From Sulfurovum sp. (GTDB lineage: Bacteria > Campylobacterota > Campylobacteria > Campylobacterales > Sulfurovaceae), in assembly GCA_016744875.1 (NCBI GenBank), contig JADGDL010000051.1, positions 1 to 13,464 of the forward strand: DNA of 13,464 nucleotides, in the 5' to 3' direction. Below, one piece after another: positions 1-7,722 of the stretch; position 1 is the stretch's first letter, and the number at the start of each line of letters is the position of its first letter. Both the position numbers and the translations under genes were made by a program. The notes under the pieces were generated by a model that worked only from the letters and a program-made list of their open reading frames with translations, made no database searches and was not told where the DNA came from.

Positions 1-1650
1 ATTCAAACTATTACGTACCTTGACCTTTACAAGCATGTAAATAGATTGGCAAACCTTCTAAAAGAAGATTTTGGTGTACAAAAAGGTGATAGAGTTGTAA
101 TCTATATGCCAATGATACCAGAAGCTGCATACGCAATGTTAGCATGTGCCCGTATCGGTGCTATTCATTCGATTGTATTTGGTGGATTCTCTTCTGAAGC
201 ACTCAAAGATAGAATCGAGGATGCAGAAGCTAAAGTTGTTATTACTGCAGATGGTGCATTTAGAAAAGAAAAACCTTATATGCTAAAACCAGTTGTTGAT
301 GCAGCACTTGAAGGTGAGACTCCAGTTAAGAAAGTTCTTATTGTCGAGAGAAATGGTGAAGATGTTACTTGGGTAGCAGGACGTGACTACTCTTACAATG
401 AACTTATAAAAAGTAAGTCATCAGTGTGTGAGCCAGAAGTGATGGATTCTGAAGATCCACTTTTCCTACTTTATACATCAGGTTCTACTGGTAAACCAAA
501 AGGTGTTCAACATAACTCTGCTGGTTATATTCTTTGGGCTCAAATGACCATGGAATGGGTATTTGATGTTAAAGAGAACGATACTTACTGGTGTACTGCC
601 GATGTTGGTTGGATTACTGGACATACTTATATAGTTTATGGTCCTCTTGCGATGGGTGCTACGACAGTTATGTTTGAAGGTGTGATTACATATCCAAATG
701 CTGGTCGTCCTTGGGCAATGGTTGAAAACCATAAAATCAACCAGTTCTATACAGCGCCTACAGCTATTCGTGTACTTCATAAAATGGGTGAAGATGAACC
801 AGCTAAGTACGATATGAGTTCATTAAAAGTTCTTGGAACAGTGGGTGAGCCAATCGATCCACCAGCGTGGAAATGGTACTACGAAGAAGTCGGTAGTTCT
901 AAATGTGCTATCGTTGATACTTATTGGCAAACTGAAACTGGTGGACATATCGTTTCTCCACTTCCAGGTGCAACGCCTATCAAACCAGCTTGTGCAACAC
1001 TTCCACTTCCAGGAATTATGGCTGAGATCTTAGACCCTGCAACAGGTGAAGTAGCAGAAGTTGGTGAGACAGGTTATATGTGTATCACTAAACCATGGCC
1101 TGCACAGATCCGTGGCGTTTGGGGTGATGAAGCGCGTTATGTTTCATCATACTTTGGCGATGTAACTAAAGATGGTAAGGCAGTTTACTTCACGGGTGAT
1201 GGTGCTAGATATGACGAAGATGGTTATATAACTATTACAGGCCGTACTGATGATGTTATCAACGTTTCTGGTCACCGTATGGGAACTGCAGAAGTAGAAG
1301 CTGCTATTAAGAAACATGATAATGTTGCAGAAGTCGCAGTTGTTGGGAAACCGCATGACCTTAAAGGTGAAGGTATCTTTGCATATATTATTCTAAAGTC
1401 AGATGAGGGTGTAGCAGATGAAGTAGAAGAATTTAAGATCATCAACAATATCATTAAAAAAGAGATCGGTAATATTGCAGTATGTGATGATATGTTATTT
1501 GCACCAGGATTACCGAAAACACGTTCAGGTAAGATCATGAGACGTATCTTAAGAGCTATTGCTAAAGGTGAAGAGATCACTCAAGACATCTCTACACTTG
1601 AAGATCCAACTGTAGTTGCTAAGATCGTAGCAATGGCAAATATTCACTAG
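1..1650 (+). CDS. acs: Acetyl-CoA synthetase (AMP-forming), first of two tandem copies, 5' end outside window
   Basis: Activates acetate with ATP to acetyl-AMP and transfers the acetyl group to CoA, in the cytoplasm. The frame is open from base 1, so the gene is partial; 549 residues are visible and alignment with the downstream copy suggests roughly 100 N-terminal residues are missing. A TTG codon at 46 lies inside conserved family sequence and is not the start. The adenylate-forming P-loop motif YTSGSTGKPKG is encoded near 472-504. The acetate and ATP pocket motif reads DTYWQTETGG; the other copy has DTWWQTETGG. The C-terminal domain carries the hinge region GRTDDVINVSGHRMGTAEVE and the PKTRSGKIMRRILR tail, whose lysine is the one acetylated to switch off Acs in other bacteria. 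A strong hairpin follows the stop. The family call is very secure. Acetate preference is inferred from the second Trp of the motif, which is kept. Confidence 0.96.
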   Translation: MQTITYLDLYKHVNRLANLLKEDFGVQKGDRVVIYMPMIPEAAYAMLACARIGAIHSIVFGGFSSEALKDRIEDAEAKVVITADGAFRKEKPYMLKPVVDAALEGETPVKKVLIVERNGEDVTWVAGRDYSYNELIKSKSSVCEPEVMDSEDPLFLLYTSGSTGKPKGVQHNSAGYILWAQMTMEWVFDVKENDTYWCTADVGWITGHTYIVYGPLAMGATTVMFEGVITYPNAGRPWAMVENHKINQFYTAPTAIRVLHKMGEDEPAKYDMSSLKVLGTVGEPIDPPAWKWYYEEVGSSKCAIVDTYWQTETGGHIVSPLPGATPIKPACATLPLPGIMAEILDPATGEVAEVGETGYMCITKPWPAQIRGVWGDEARYVSSYFGDVTKDGKAVYFTGDGARYDEDGYITITGRTDDVINVSGHRMGTAEVEAAIKKHDNVAEVAVVGKPHDLKGEGIFAYIILKSDEGVADEVEEFKIINNIIKKEIGNIAVCDDMLFAPGLPKTRSGKIMRRILRAIAKGEEITQDISTLEDPTVVAKIVAMANIH

Positions 1651-1689
1651 TTAATACTTAATAATATTAATTCCTCTTTATAAGTAATA

Positions 1690-1718
1690 CAGTAAAGGAG
1701 TTACTAACTCCTTTACTG
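1690..1718 (+). terminator. Hairpin after first acs gene
   Basis: A perfect 13-bp inverted repeat, CAGTAAAGGAGTT and its complement, is separated by a 3-nt loop (ACT). It lies 40 bases after the stop codon of the first acs gene. The bases directly after it are only moderately T-rich, with a clear T run further on at 1745-1750, so efficient intrinsic termination is likely but not certain. It separates the two acs genes into different transcription units. Confidence 0.65.
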
Positions 1719-1767
1719 CTCTAAACTTCAATTTCCTTTTAAAATTTTTTCGTACATTTTTCAAATA

Positions 1768-1776
1768 TGTTACAAT
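1768..1776 (+). promoter_or_regulatory. Probable extended -10 promoter of the second acs gene
   Basis: The sequence TGTTACAAT is an extended -10 box (TGn plus TACAAT). Upstream are phased T runs at 1745-1750 and 1757-1761 instead of a clear -35 box, as is usual for sigma-70 promoters of Campylobacterota. Transcription would begin near 1783. A Shine-Dalgarno GGAG at 1794-1797 sits six bases before the ATG at 1804. Confidence 0.6.
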
Positions 1777-1803
1777 ATAGTCATATTAATACTGGAGTTT
1801 AAA

Positions 1804-3753
1804 ATGAGTACAGATAAAAAAATATATCAGCCAAACCCAACGTTTGCTAAAGATGCAGTTATTCCAAGTATGGATGACTATTGGAAACTTCAAAATAGAG
1901 CGATAGAAGATTATGAAGGTTTTTGGCAAGCCTTTGCAGATGAGAAGATAGATTGGTTATCTGCATACAATAAAGTATTAGATGAGAGTGAGGCTCCATT
2001 TTATAAATGGTTTACGGAGGGTAGATTAAATGTGTCTAACCAGTGTATAGACAGGCACCTTGCAGACAAAGCACATAAAACAGCTATCTTGTTTGAGGGT
2101 GATAGAGGAGAGGTAGAATATATAAGCTACGCACAACTTTCATTACATGTCAATAAAATGGCTAATTTACTCAGACACGAGTTTAATGTAACCAAAGGAG
2201 ATAGGGTAGTACTCTATATGCCAATGATCCCTGAAGCAGCATATGCTATGCTTGCATGTGCACGTATCGGTGCTATCCATTCTATAGTTTTTGGTGGTTT
2301 CTCAGCAGAAGCACTGAAAGACCGTATCGAAGATGCGGAAGCAAAGATCGTTATCACAGCTGATGGTGCATATAGAAAAGGTAAACCATATATGCTTAAA
2401 CAAGTAGTTGATGATGCTTTGGATCAAGGTGGAGACAGTATTGAAGCTGTACTTGTTGTAAAAAGAAATAATGAGCCTACTAAATGGGTAGAGGGAAGAG
2501 ACCACAACTATAATGAATTGATCGTATCTCAACATGCTGAGTGTCCATTTGAAGCTATGGAAAGTGAAGATCCTCTTTTCTTACTCTACACATCGGGGAG
2601 TACAGGAAAGCCAAAAGGTGTGCAACATTCAACTGCAGGGTACATACTGTGGGCACAAATGACGATGGAATGGGTATTTGATGTAAGAGATGATGATATA
2701 TTTTGGTGTACAGCAGATATCGGTTGGATCACAGGGCATACGTACATTATTTATGGACCACTCGCAGCGGGGACAACTACAGTAATGTTTGAAGGTGTAC
2801 CAACGTATCCTGATGCAGGACGTGCATGGAAAATGGTACAAGATCATAAGATCACCCAGTTCTATACAGCACCAACAGCCATTCGTGTACTTCATAAAAT
2901 GGGTGAACATGAACCTAAAAAATATGACCTCTCTTCACTCAAAGTACTTGGAACTGTAGGTGAGCCTATCGATCCACCTGCATGGGAATGGTACTATGAA
3001 ACAGTAGGGAACTCTCATTGTGCCATTGTTGATACATGGTGGCAAACAGAAACAGGCGGACATATGATTTCTCCACTTCCTGGTGCTACGCCTATCAAGC
3101 CTGCCTGTGCAACATTTGCGCTTCCTGGTATCATCGCTGAGATCATTGATCCTGATGGTACACCTAAAGAAGTAGGAGAGACTGGACTACTTTGTATTAC
3201 GAAGCCTTGGCCAGCTATGATCAGAAATATTTGGGGTGACCCTGAACGTTACGTAAAAGCATATTTTGGGGATGCAGTGAAAGACGGTAAACCAGTTTAT
3301 TTCTCCGGGGATGGTGCAGTACTTGATGAAGATGGTTACATTACTATCACAGGTCGTGTAGATGATGTTATCAATGTTTCTGGTCATCGTATGGGAACAG
3401 CTGAGATCGAAGCAGCAGTGAAAAGAGATGACACTGTGGCTGAAGTTGCTGTAGTAGGGCGTCCTCATGATATAAAAGGTGAGTCTATATTCATCTATAT
3501 TGTACTTAAAGAGGGTCATATCAATCTAGATATTAAAAATCATATTAATGAGCTACTGGCAACCGAAATAGGAAATATCGCTAAAGCAGATCATATCATA
3601 GAGGTACCTGGATTACCCAAAACGCGTTCAGGTAAGATCATGAGAAGAATTTTACGTTCTGTAGCAAAACACGAAGAGATAACTCAAGATATTTCAACAC
3701 TTGAAGATCCGTCTATTGTTGAACAGATCATTACAAAAGCTAGAGAAGCATAA
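1804..3753 (+). CDS. acs: Acetyl-CoA synthetase (AMP-forming), second tandem copy, complete
   Basis: A full-length 649-residue Acs, the usual family length. It forms acetyl-CoA from acetate, ATP and CoA through an acetyl-adenylate. The N-terminal Acs-specific region (about residues 25-85) is followed by the AMP-binding domain with YTSGSTGKPKG at 262-272 and DTWWQTETGG at 410-419; Trp413 is the residue that in known Acs enzymes closes the pocket to acetate. The C-terminal domain starts near Asp520 and ends with PKTRSGKIMRR, where Lys611 is the equivalent of the lysine whose acetylation inactivates Salmonella Acs. The ATG at 1804 has a well-spaced GGAG. Protein identity with the preceding gene is high throughout, but synonymous codons differ widely, so the duplication is not recent. 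It has its own promoter and ends convergent with the diguanylate cyclase gene. Which copy is the housekeeping enzyme cannot be told from sequence. Confidence 0.98.
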   Translation: MSTDKKIYQPNPTFAKDAVIPSMDDYWKLQNRAIEDYEGFWQAFADEKIDWLSAYNKVLDESEAPFYKWFTEGRLNVSNQCIDRHLADKAHKTAILFEGDRGEVEYISYAQLSLHVNKMANLLRHEFNVTKGDRVVLYMPMIPEAAYAMLACARIGAIHSIVFGGFSAEALKDRIEDAEAKIVITADGAYRKGKPYMLKQVVDDALDQGGDSIEAVLVVKRNNEPTKWVEGRDHNYNELIVSQHAECPFEAMESEDPLFLLYTSGSTGKPKGVQHSTAGYILWAQMTMEWVFDVRDDDIFWCTADIGWITGHTYIIYGPLAAGTTTVMFEGVPTYPDAGRAWKMVQDHKITQFYTAPTAIRVLHKMGEHEPKKYDLSSLKVLGTVGEPIDPPAWEWYYETVGNSHCAIVDTWWQTETGGHMISPLPGATPIKPACATFALPGIIAEIIDPDGTPKEVGETGLLCITKPWPAMIRNIWGDPERYVKAYFGDAVKDGKPVYFSGDGAVLDEDGYITITGRVDDVINVSGHRMGTAEIEAAVKRDDTVAEVAVVGRPHDIKGESIFIYIVLKEGHINLDIKNHINELLATEIGNIAKADHIIEVPGLPKTRSGKIMRRILRSVAKHEEITQDISTLEDPSIVEQIITKAREA

Positions 3754-3769
3754 ATGCAACCAGTTGCAT
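3754..3769. repeat. Short inverted repeat directly after the second acs gene
   Basis: ATGCAAC and GTTGCAT flank a 2-base centre (CA), beginning on the base right after the acs stop codon. It is the first of several small inverted repeats in this 131-base convergent gap. Another is GCAATT-A-AATTGC at 3787-3799. The arms are short and not followed by a T run, so their role is unknown. Confidence 0.5.
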
Positions 3770-3849
3770 GAGCTTTCTGCTGACAAGCAATTAAATTGCA
3801 GTGCAAGTGAGGCACTAAATACCGAATCGTAAGAAGTCACAGTAATAGG

Positions 3850-3885
3850 AGCTTTGCTTCTATACGTTCTATGGTAAGTAAAGCT
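3850..3885. terminator. Possible terminator hairpin between convergent genes
   Basis: AGCTTTGCTT (3850-3859) can pair with AAGTAAAGCT (3876-3885), with one G-U pair and a 16-base loop. The hairpin ends on the last base of the cyclase stop codon. A competing smaller hairpin, ATAGGAGC-TTT-GCTTCTAT at 3845-3863, shares the left arm. Neither has a strong T run, so termination is only a guess from position. Confidence 0.35.
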
Positions 3886-5714
3886 TAAATATCACAATCG
3901 CATAAGAGTTGGTTACGGCCATTCTCTTTAGCTTTATAAAGTGCCTTATCTGCACGTCTTAGGACTGTTTGTATGATACTGTCATCTAGTGTCATAAAAC
4001 TTAATCCTATACTCACAGTTACATTGACAGTAGCAGACTCCAATACACTTTCACTCTGGGCTATATTGACTCTAATTCGTTCTGCCAAAGTCATCGCATC
4101 ATCTTTTTTTGTTTCTGGCATCAGTACGGCAAACTCTTCTCCACCTATACGTCCAAATATATCTGTCATACGAATAGTATTTTTAACAATATTTACCAGA
4201 TCCTTAAGTACGATATCTCCATTTAGATGTCCATAAGTATCATTGATGTTTTTAAAATAATCTATATCCATAATAATAAAAGATAGATTATGATTATATC
4301 GTTTTGCCAACTTGATTTCTTTGTTACAATTTTCAAAAAAAGAACGTCTATTTAAAATGCCTGTTAAAACATCGGTGGAGGCATCAAGCATAAGCTGTTT
4401 TTCCAGTTTATTCTTCTTTTCCAATTCTTTGGCTAACGTTATATTTAAATGATTTAATTCTGCTGTTTTTGAATGGACCTTTTTGATAAGTTGTGTACTT
4501 TCTGATGATTGTATCTTCAATAGTTTTCTCTGTGATTCAAGTTTTTCATCCCGTAAATTATTGATACGATATGCCAATAATATAGAAAGAAGAATAATTT
4601 CAAAAAATGATCCTATGATCGGTGCATTACTGAAAAGTACACTGTATGGAACAATGCCAAGAGCCAATTGACTGAGGATCGCTATACTGATAAGATAAAT
4701 AGATAACGCCAACAGGTATATCTTTGCAATGTTATGGCCTTTGTAAAGTGCCCAGACCGCAGTTAACAATAAGAAAGGAAGCAGTGGCGCTGCAGCAATA
4801 TTCATAAAATAAAAACCAGAATGCATATCTATGATCATCCAAAGTAGACTAAATACCAAAATACCAATAAAAATATTTAATATTTTATGAAATTTAAAAA
4901 AGAATTCCTTTGTTTCCAATACTGCTTGAGAGAAGAGTATCAGTAGTGTAAAAAATATAGGTATGGTGATCTGAAAAATATCATAGGTTTCCATCGAAAT
5001 ATATGGAAGTAAAAGACCTTTATAATTCGCAGACCAGATAATAAAAACAAAGACATAAGATACATAGTAAAGATAGATCTTATCTTTTAAAATGAAAAAT
5101 AAAAAGAGATTATAGAGTCCTATAGCTATAATCGCTCCAAAATAAAACATATAAAGTTTTTCTTTAAAATGATGTGTATCATAAAAATTTTGTGGTGATT
5201 GTAAGTGTATAGCACCAAAGACTCCATAGATAGAAGAGAGTTTGACATAGAGTTCTTTTCTTTCACCTGCATCAAACTGAAGTGAAAAAGTTGGATTTGA
5301 GACTTTAATATGACGTTGTTCAACTGGAACAGAAAGCCCGTTTCTTTCATGTAGTAAAGGAGTATCAGATGAGATGACATATAGATCTACACTATTATGT
5401 ATAATCTCTGTAAGCTCAAGAAAAATCTCTTTGTCTTTTTTTGATCTGTTTTCAACAATCACACGGAACCAAAAGTTATTTGTGTTGTATCCAAATGTAA
5501 ATGCATTGGAAGTAGTCTGAAATTTTTCTTTTCTAACTTGGTCTATACTAAGTATTTTGTTTGATGTGTCTTCAAAATATTCAACAGCAAAATCTGTATA
5601 AGCCTCTGTGTTATCTTCTAAAGTTACTACGGGTGTAGCCGTAAGTGTCGTAGATAGAAAAATAAATATAAAAAATAATGATAAAAAATAATGATGCATC
5701 CTGAATCCCATCAT
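3885..5714 (-). CDS. 7TMR-DISM diguanylate cyclase (DISMED2 sensor, seven membrane helices, GGDEF)
   Basis: A 609-residue membrane sensor that would make cyclic di-GMP from two GTP on the cytoplasmic side. Order: signal peptide (about 7-27); periplasmic beta-rich 7TMR-DISMED2 domain (about 30-170), a fold thought to bind small ligands such as carbohydrates; seven hydrophobic helices (about 183-384); a charged linker likely to form a coiled coil (about 385-440); and a GGDEF domain (about 441-603). The active site is GGEEF at 524-528, with the metal-binding Asp in MDIDYFKNIND (483-492). An RxxD inhibitory site (Arg515-Asp518) sits exactly five residues before GGEEF, so product inhibition should be intact. 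No EAL domain follows. Start: ATG at 5714, with GTGAG about eight bases before it; an in-frame ATG five codons later is an alternative. It is the last gene of a three-gene run, 32 bases after the glycosylase stop. Confidence 0.95.
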   Translation of the reverse strand: MMGFRMHHYFLSLFFIFIFLSTTLTATPVVTLEDNTEAYTDFAVEYFEDTSNKILSIDQVRKEKFQTTSNAFTFGYNTNNFWFRVIVENRSKKDKEIFLELTEIIHNSVDLYVISSDTPLLHERNGLSVPVEQRHIKVSNPTFSLQFDAGERKELYVKLSSIYGVFGAIHLQSPQNFYDTHHFKEKLYMFYFGAIIAIGLYNLFLFFILKDKIYLYYVSYVFVFIIWSANYKGLLLPYISMETYDIFQITIPIFFTLLILFSQAVLETKEFFFKFHKILNIFIGILVFSLLWMIIDMHSGFYFMNIAAAPLLPFLLLTAVWALYKGHNIAKIYLLALSIYLISIAILSQLALGIVPYSVLFSNAPIIGSFFEIILLSILLAYRINNLRDEKLESQRKLLKIQSSESTQLIKKVHSKTAELNHLNITLAKELEKKNKLEKQLMLDASTDVLTGILNRRSFFENCNKEIKLAKRYNHNLSFIIMDIDYFKNINDTYGHLNGDIVLKDLVNIVKNTIRMTDIFGRIGGEEFAVLMPETKKDDAMTLAERIRVNIAQSESVLESATVNVTVSIGLSFMTLDDSIIQTVLRRADKALYKAKENGRNQLLCDCDI

Positions 5715-5746
5715 ATATTTTACTCACTTTATCTTTATAGTCTACG

Positions 5747-6406
5747 CTATAGTAGTGATTTAATCTTCTTTAAGTCTTCAAATACCTCTTTTTTCGCAGA
5801 AGGATTTCTCAATAAGTAACTTGGGTGAAAAGTTGGTATGATCTTATAATATTCTTTTTCCTGTACCGTACCACGAATGTCAGTAAGGGAACGATCATCA
5901 CCAGTAATATACCTGTACGCCATCTCTCCAAATGTCACAATAAGTTTAGGTTTTACAAGTTCTATCTCTTTCAAAAGATAAGGTTGACAAGTATGTGCAT
6001 CAATGGAAGAGGGTGATTCACTGTCTAATGCCCGACACTTCAGTAGATTGGTGATGTAGACATCACTTCTGTTTAACTCTAAGACATTTTCTATCATTTT
6101 TGTCAGTGAATCACCGGTACGACCGGTAAATATCTTGCCGGCACTATCATCACTGTTACTGGGAGCATCACCTACTATCATAAGTTCAGCACTCATATTC
6201 CCTTCTCCAAATACTACTTTTTGTCTGCTTTTGCTCAGTGTACAAAGATGACACTCCATAGCCTGCTTTTTTAAAGCTTCATAGGTATTAGGAAGTGTGA
6301 AATCAGGTTCTTTTTCTTGATAAGGAACTATAGAAGTATATTTATATCCCAAATTTTTAAGTTGATACAGGTGTTTTAGTAAAAGTGCATTATGGAGATT
6401 TTTCAT
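5747..6406 (-). CDS. Uracil-DNA glycosylase, family 4 (iron-sulfur type)
   Basis: Removes uracil (deaminated cytosine or misincorporated dUMP) from DNA and so starts base-excision repair in the cytoplasm. The 219 residues show the family-4 plan. Four cysteines for a 4Fe-4S cluster are present: Cys52 and Cys55 (CHLC), then Cys124 and Cys140. Motif A is GDAPSNSDD (79-87), followed by GKIFTGRTG (90-98) with the uracil-stacking Phe93. TNLLKC (119-124) and motif B HPSYLLRNP (194-202) complete the site. Motif A departs from the usual GEAPG-type sequence in having Asp for Glu and Ser for the second Gly. The N-terminal extension of about 40 residues before the first Cys pair is of a kind I associate with this phylum. 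The start ATG lies 22 bases after the stop of the protease gene, with a GGAG rather far upstream, so it is probably cotranscribed with both neighbours. Confidence 0.93.
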   Translation of the reverse strand: MKNLHNALLLKHLYQLKNLGYKYTSIVPYQEKEPDFTLPNTYEALKKQAMECHLCTLSKSRQKVVFGEGNMSAELMIVGDAPSNSDDSAGKIFTGRTGDSLTKMIENVLELNRSDVYITNLLKCRALDSESPSSIDAHTCQPYLLKEIELVKPKLIVTFGEMAYRYITGDDRSLTDIRGTVQEKEYYKIIPTFHPSYLLRNPSAKKEVFEDLKKIKSLL

Positions 6407-6428
6407 AGTATATTATACTCCATATTAC

Positions 6429-7616
6429 TTACGGACATACATTGTGTGTTATATAATATAGTGCCGTAGACAACATCTCTTCATTTACATCACCCATAAT
6501 GTGTGAAAGATCATCTTCGGCAGTACAGGTTGCCGGTATACCATAGAAACTTGTGGTCTCAGCAGCATTGTTACGTACATAAAAGTTGACTAAAAAATAG
6601 TAAAATTCCCCATCTATACGTCCCGACATACCTACTGGCTTTCCATGTGTTGCAGAACCTACTGTAACAACATTAGTACTTCCAAGGTATGGTCTAAGTG
6701 CTGAGATAATTAGTTCAGAGGATGACGCTGAGTTATATGTCACCAAGAAGATGACGCGTTTCATGTTCAGCTCATTTCCATCTTGCATGTCAGCATCTTC
6801 AAAATAATAGTTTGTATTATTATGTTTATAATTTGCATTCCAGTCAAGGTATACTTGTCTTTTCCCAGCATTTACGTTTGAGATGTTATCAAGAAGTGCA
6901 CTGGCAGTTGAGATAGAACCTCCACCGTTATAGCGCATATCAATGACAAGTTCATTGACATTGGCTGATTTAAAGGTACTAAAAATAGCTTCAAATTCAC
7001 TCACTGAACTCTCTGTAAATGCATCATAACGAAGGTAAGCAATATTTTTTGAACCTTGTGGAATGATCTTTCCCAAAGAAACCTTATAACTGTATGCTCT
7101 TGGTGTCACACTGACTTGTACTTCTTGTGCACCTCTTAATACGGTAAAAACTGTTTCATGACCAACATTTTCGCTGGTTTGCGTTATAAGTACTTGTGTA
7201 GCAGCTTTTGAGTTAACTTCTAAGATCTTATCTCCCCTAAAAAGTTTTCCATACGCTGGAGCATCTATACGCACTAAGAATATAGTAAGATCTTGTGTAT
7301 ATCCAATTCCAAAACCAGATGTATTTTGATTTTCAAAGTCTTCATATTCTTGTGCTGTCAATGCAAAGCTCCATTGGTCAGGAGGCATAATACGAAGCGT
7401 ATTTATCATCATATGAGGTGAACTATACTGTGTATAGTCAACATTAGATGCTACCTGGTCGTACCATAGATATTCAGAAAGGAAAAGTTCATGAAGAAAC
7501 GTTTTATTTTCTATCTCAAATGTTGCTGTCTTATTGGAACTACTGGAACTTGAACCACATGAGTTTAAAAATAGTGAAAGAGTAATAAGTGGTATGGAAA
7601 ATATTTTAAAGTTCAC
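6429..7616 (-). CDS. S41-family (C-terminal-processing type) peptidase, predicted lipoprotein
   Basis: A 395-residue serine protease of the CtpA/tail-specific class, predicted to be anchored in the envelope by a lipid. A signal sequence of about 16 hydrophobic residues ends in LNSC, giving a lipidated Cys20, followed by a serine-rich tether (21-27). A PDZ domain (about 100-170) contains RGDKILEVN. The peptidase domain has DMRYNGGGS (226-234), the nucleophile in NSASSSE (Ser298) and the general-base lysine in HGKPVG (Lys326), the Ser/Lys dyad of S41. Asn at lipobox position -2 is uncommon but tolerated. The start is GTG at 7616, with AAAGG seven bases upstream; no ATG fits as well. It is the first gene of the run with the glycosylase and cyclase. 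The substrate is unknown. Unlike CtpA/Prc it lacks a long C-terminal extension and resembles the lipoprotein S41 peptidases of Bacteroidota and Campylobacterota. Confidence 0.9.
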   Translation of the reverse strand: MNFKIFSIPLITLSLFLNSCGSSSSSSNKTATFEIENKTFLHELFLSEYLWYDQVASNVDYTQYSSPHMMINTLRIMPPDQWSFALTAQEYEDFENQNTSGFGIGYTQDLTIFLVRIDAPAYGKLFRGDKILEVNSKAATQVLITQTSENVGHETVFTVLRGAQEVQVSVTPRAYSYKVSLGKIIPQGSKNIAYLRYDAFTESSVSEFEAIFSTFKSANVNELVIDMRYNGGGSISTASALLDNISNVNAGKRQVYLDWNANYKHNNTNYYFEDADMQDGNELNMKRVIFLVTYNSASSSELIISALRPYLGSTNVVTVGSATHGKPVGMSGRIDGEFYYFLVNFYVRNNAAETTSFYGIPATCTAEDDLSHIMGDVNEEMLSTALYYITHNVCP

Positions 7617-7693
7617 GACAAGACCTTTTAATTCATATAAGCAACTATTTGATGGTTTCCTATAGCCCGTATCTAATGGGTGTAGTAAGAAAT

Positions 7694-7702
7694 ATTATAA
7701 CA
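7694..7702 (-). promoter_or_regulatory. Probable extended -10 promoter of the protease-glycosylase-cyclase operon
   Basis: On the minus strand the sequence TGTTATAAT is a perfect extended -10 box, about 80 bases before the GTG start of the protease gene. No -35 consensus is seen. The region where a -35 box would lie overlaps the start of the divergent small gene at 7723. Confidence 0.55.
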
Positions 7703-7707
7703 AAATT

Positions 7708-7716
7708 TGATATGAT
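7708..7716 (+). promoter_or_regulatory. Possible extended -10 promoter of the small membrane-protein gene (leaderless)
   Basis: TGATATGAT is a good extended -10 match (TGn plus TATGAT). Its last base is six bases before the ATG at 7723, so transcription would begin at or beside the A of the start codon. No purine-rich Shine-Dalgarno sequence precedes that ATG. Both facts agree with a leaderless transcript, but no experimental start is known. Confidence 0.45.
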
Positions 7717-7722
7717 ATATGC

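Noticed and set aside
478..780. Open frames on the minus strand inside both acs genes (for example 478-780, 2629-2910, 3187-3519)
   Set aside because: They lie antisense to highly conserved acs coding sequence, recur at matching places in both copies, and resemble no protein family; they are shadows of acs codon use.
6412..6417. A minus-strand TATAAT just before the glycosylase start
   Set aside because: It would place the transcription start at the start codon itself, but the gene is 22 bases after the protease stop and has a GGAG upstream, so operon readthrough is simpler.
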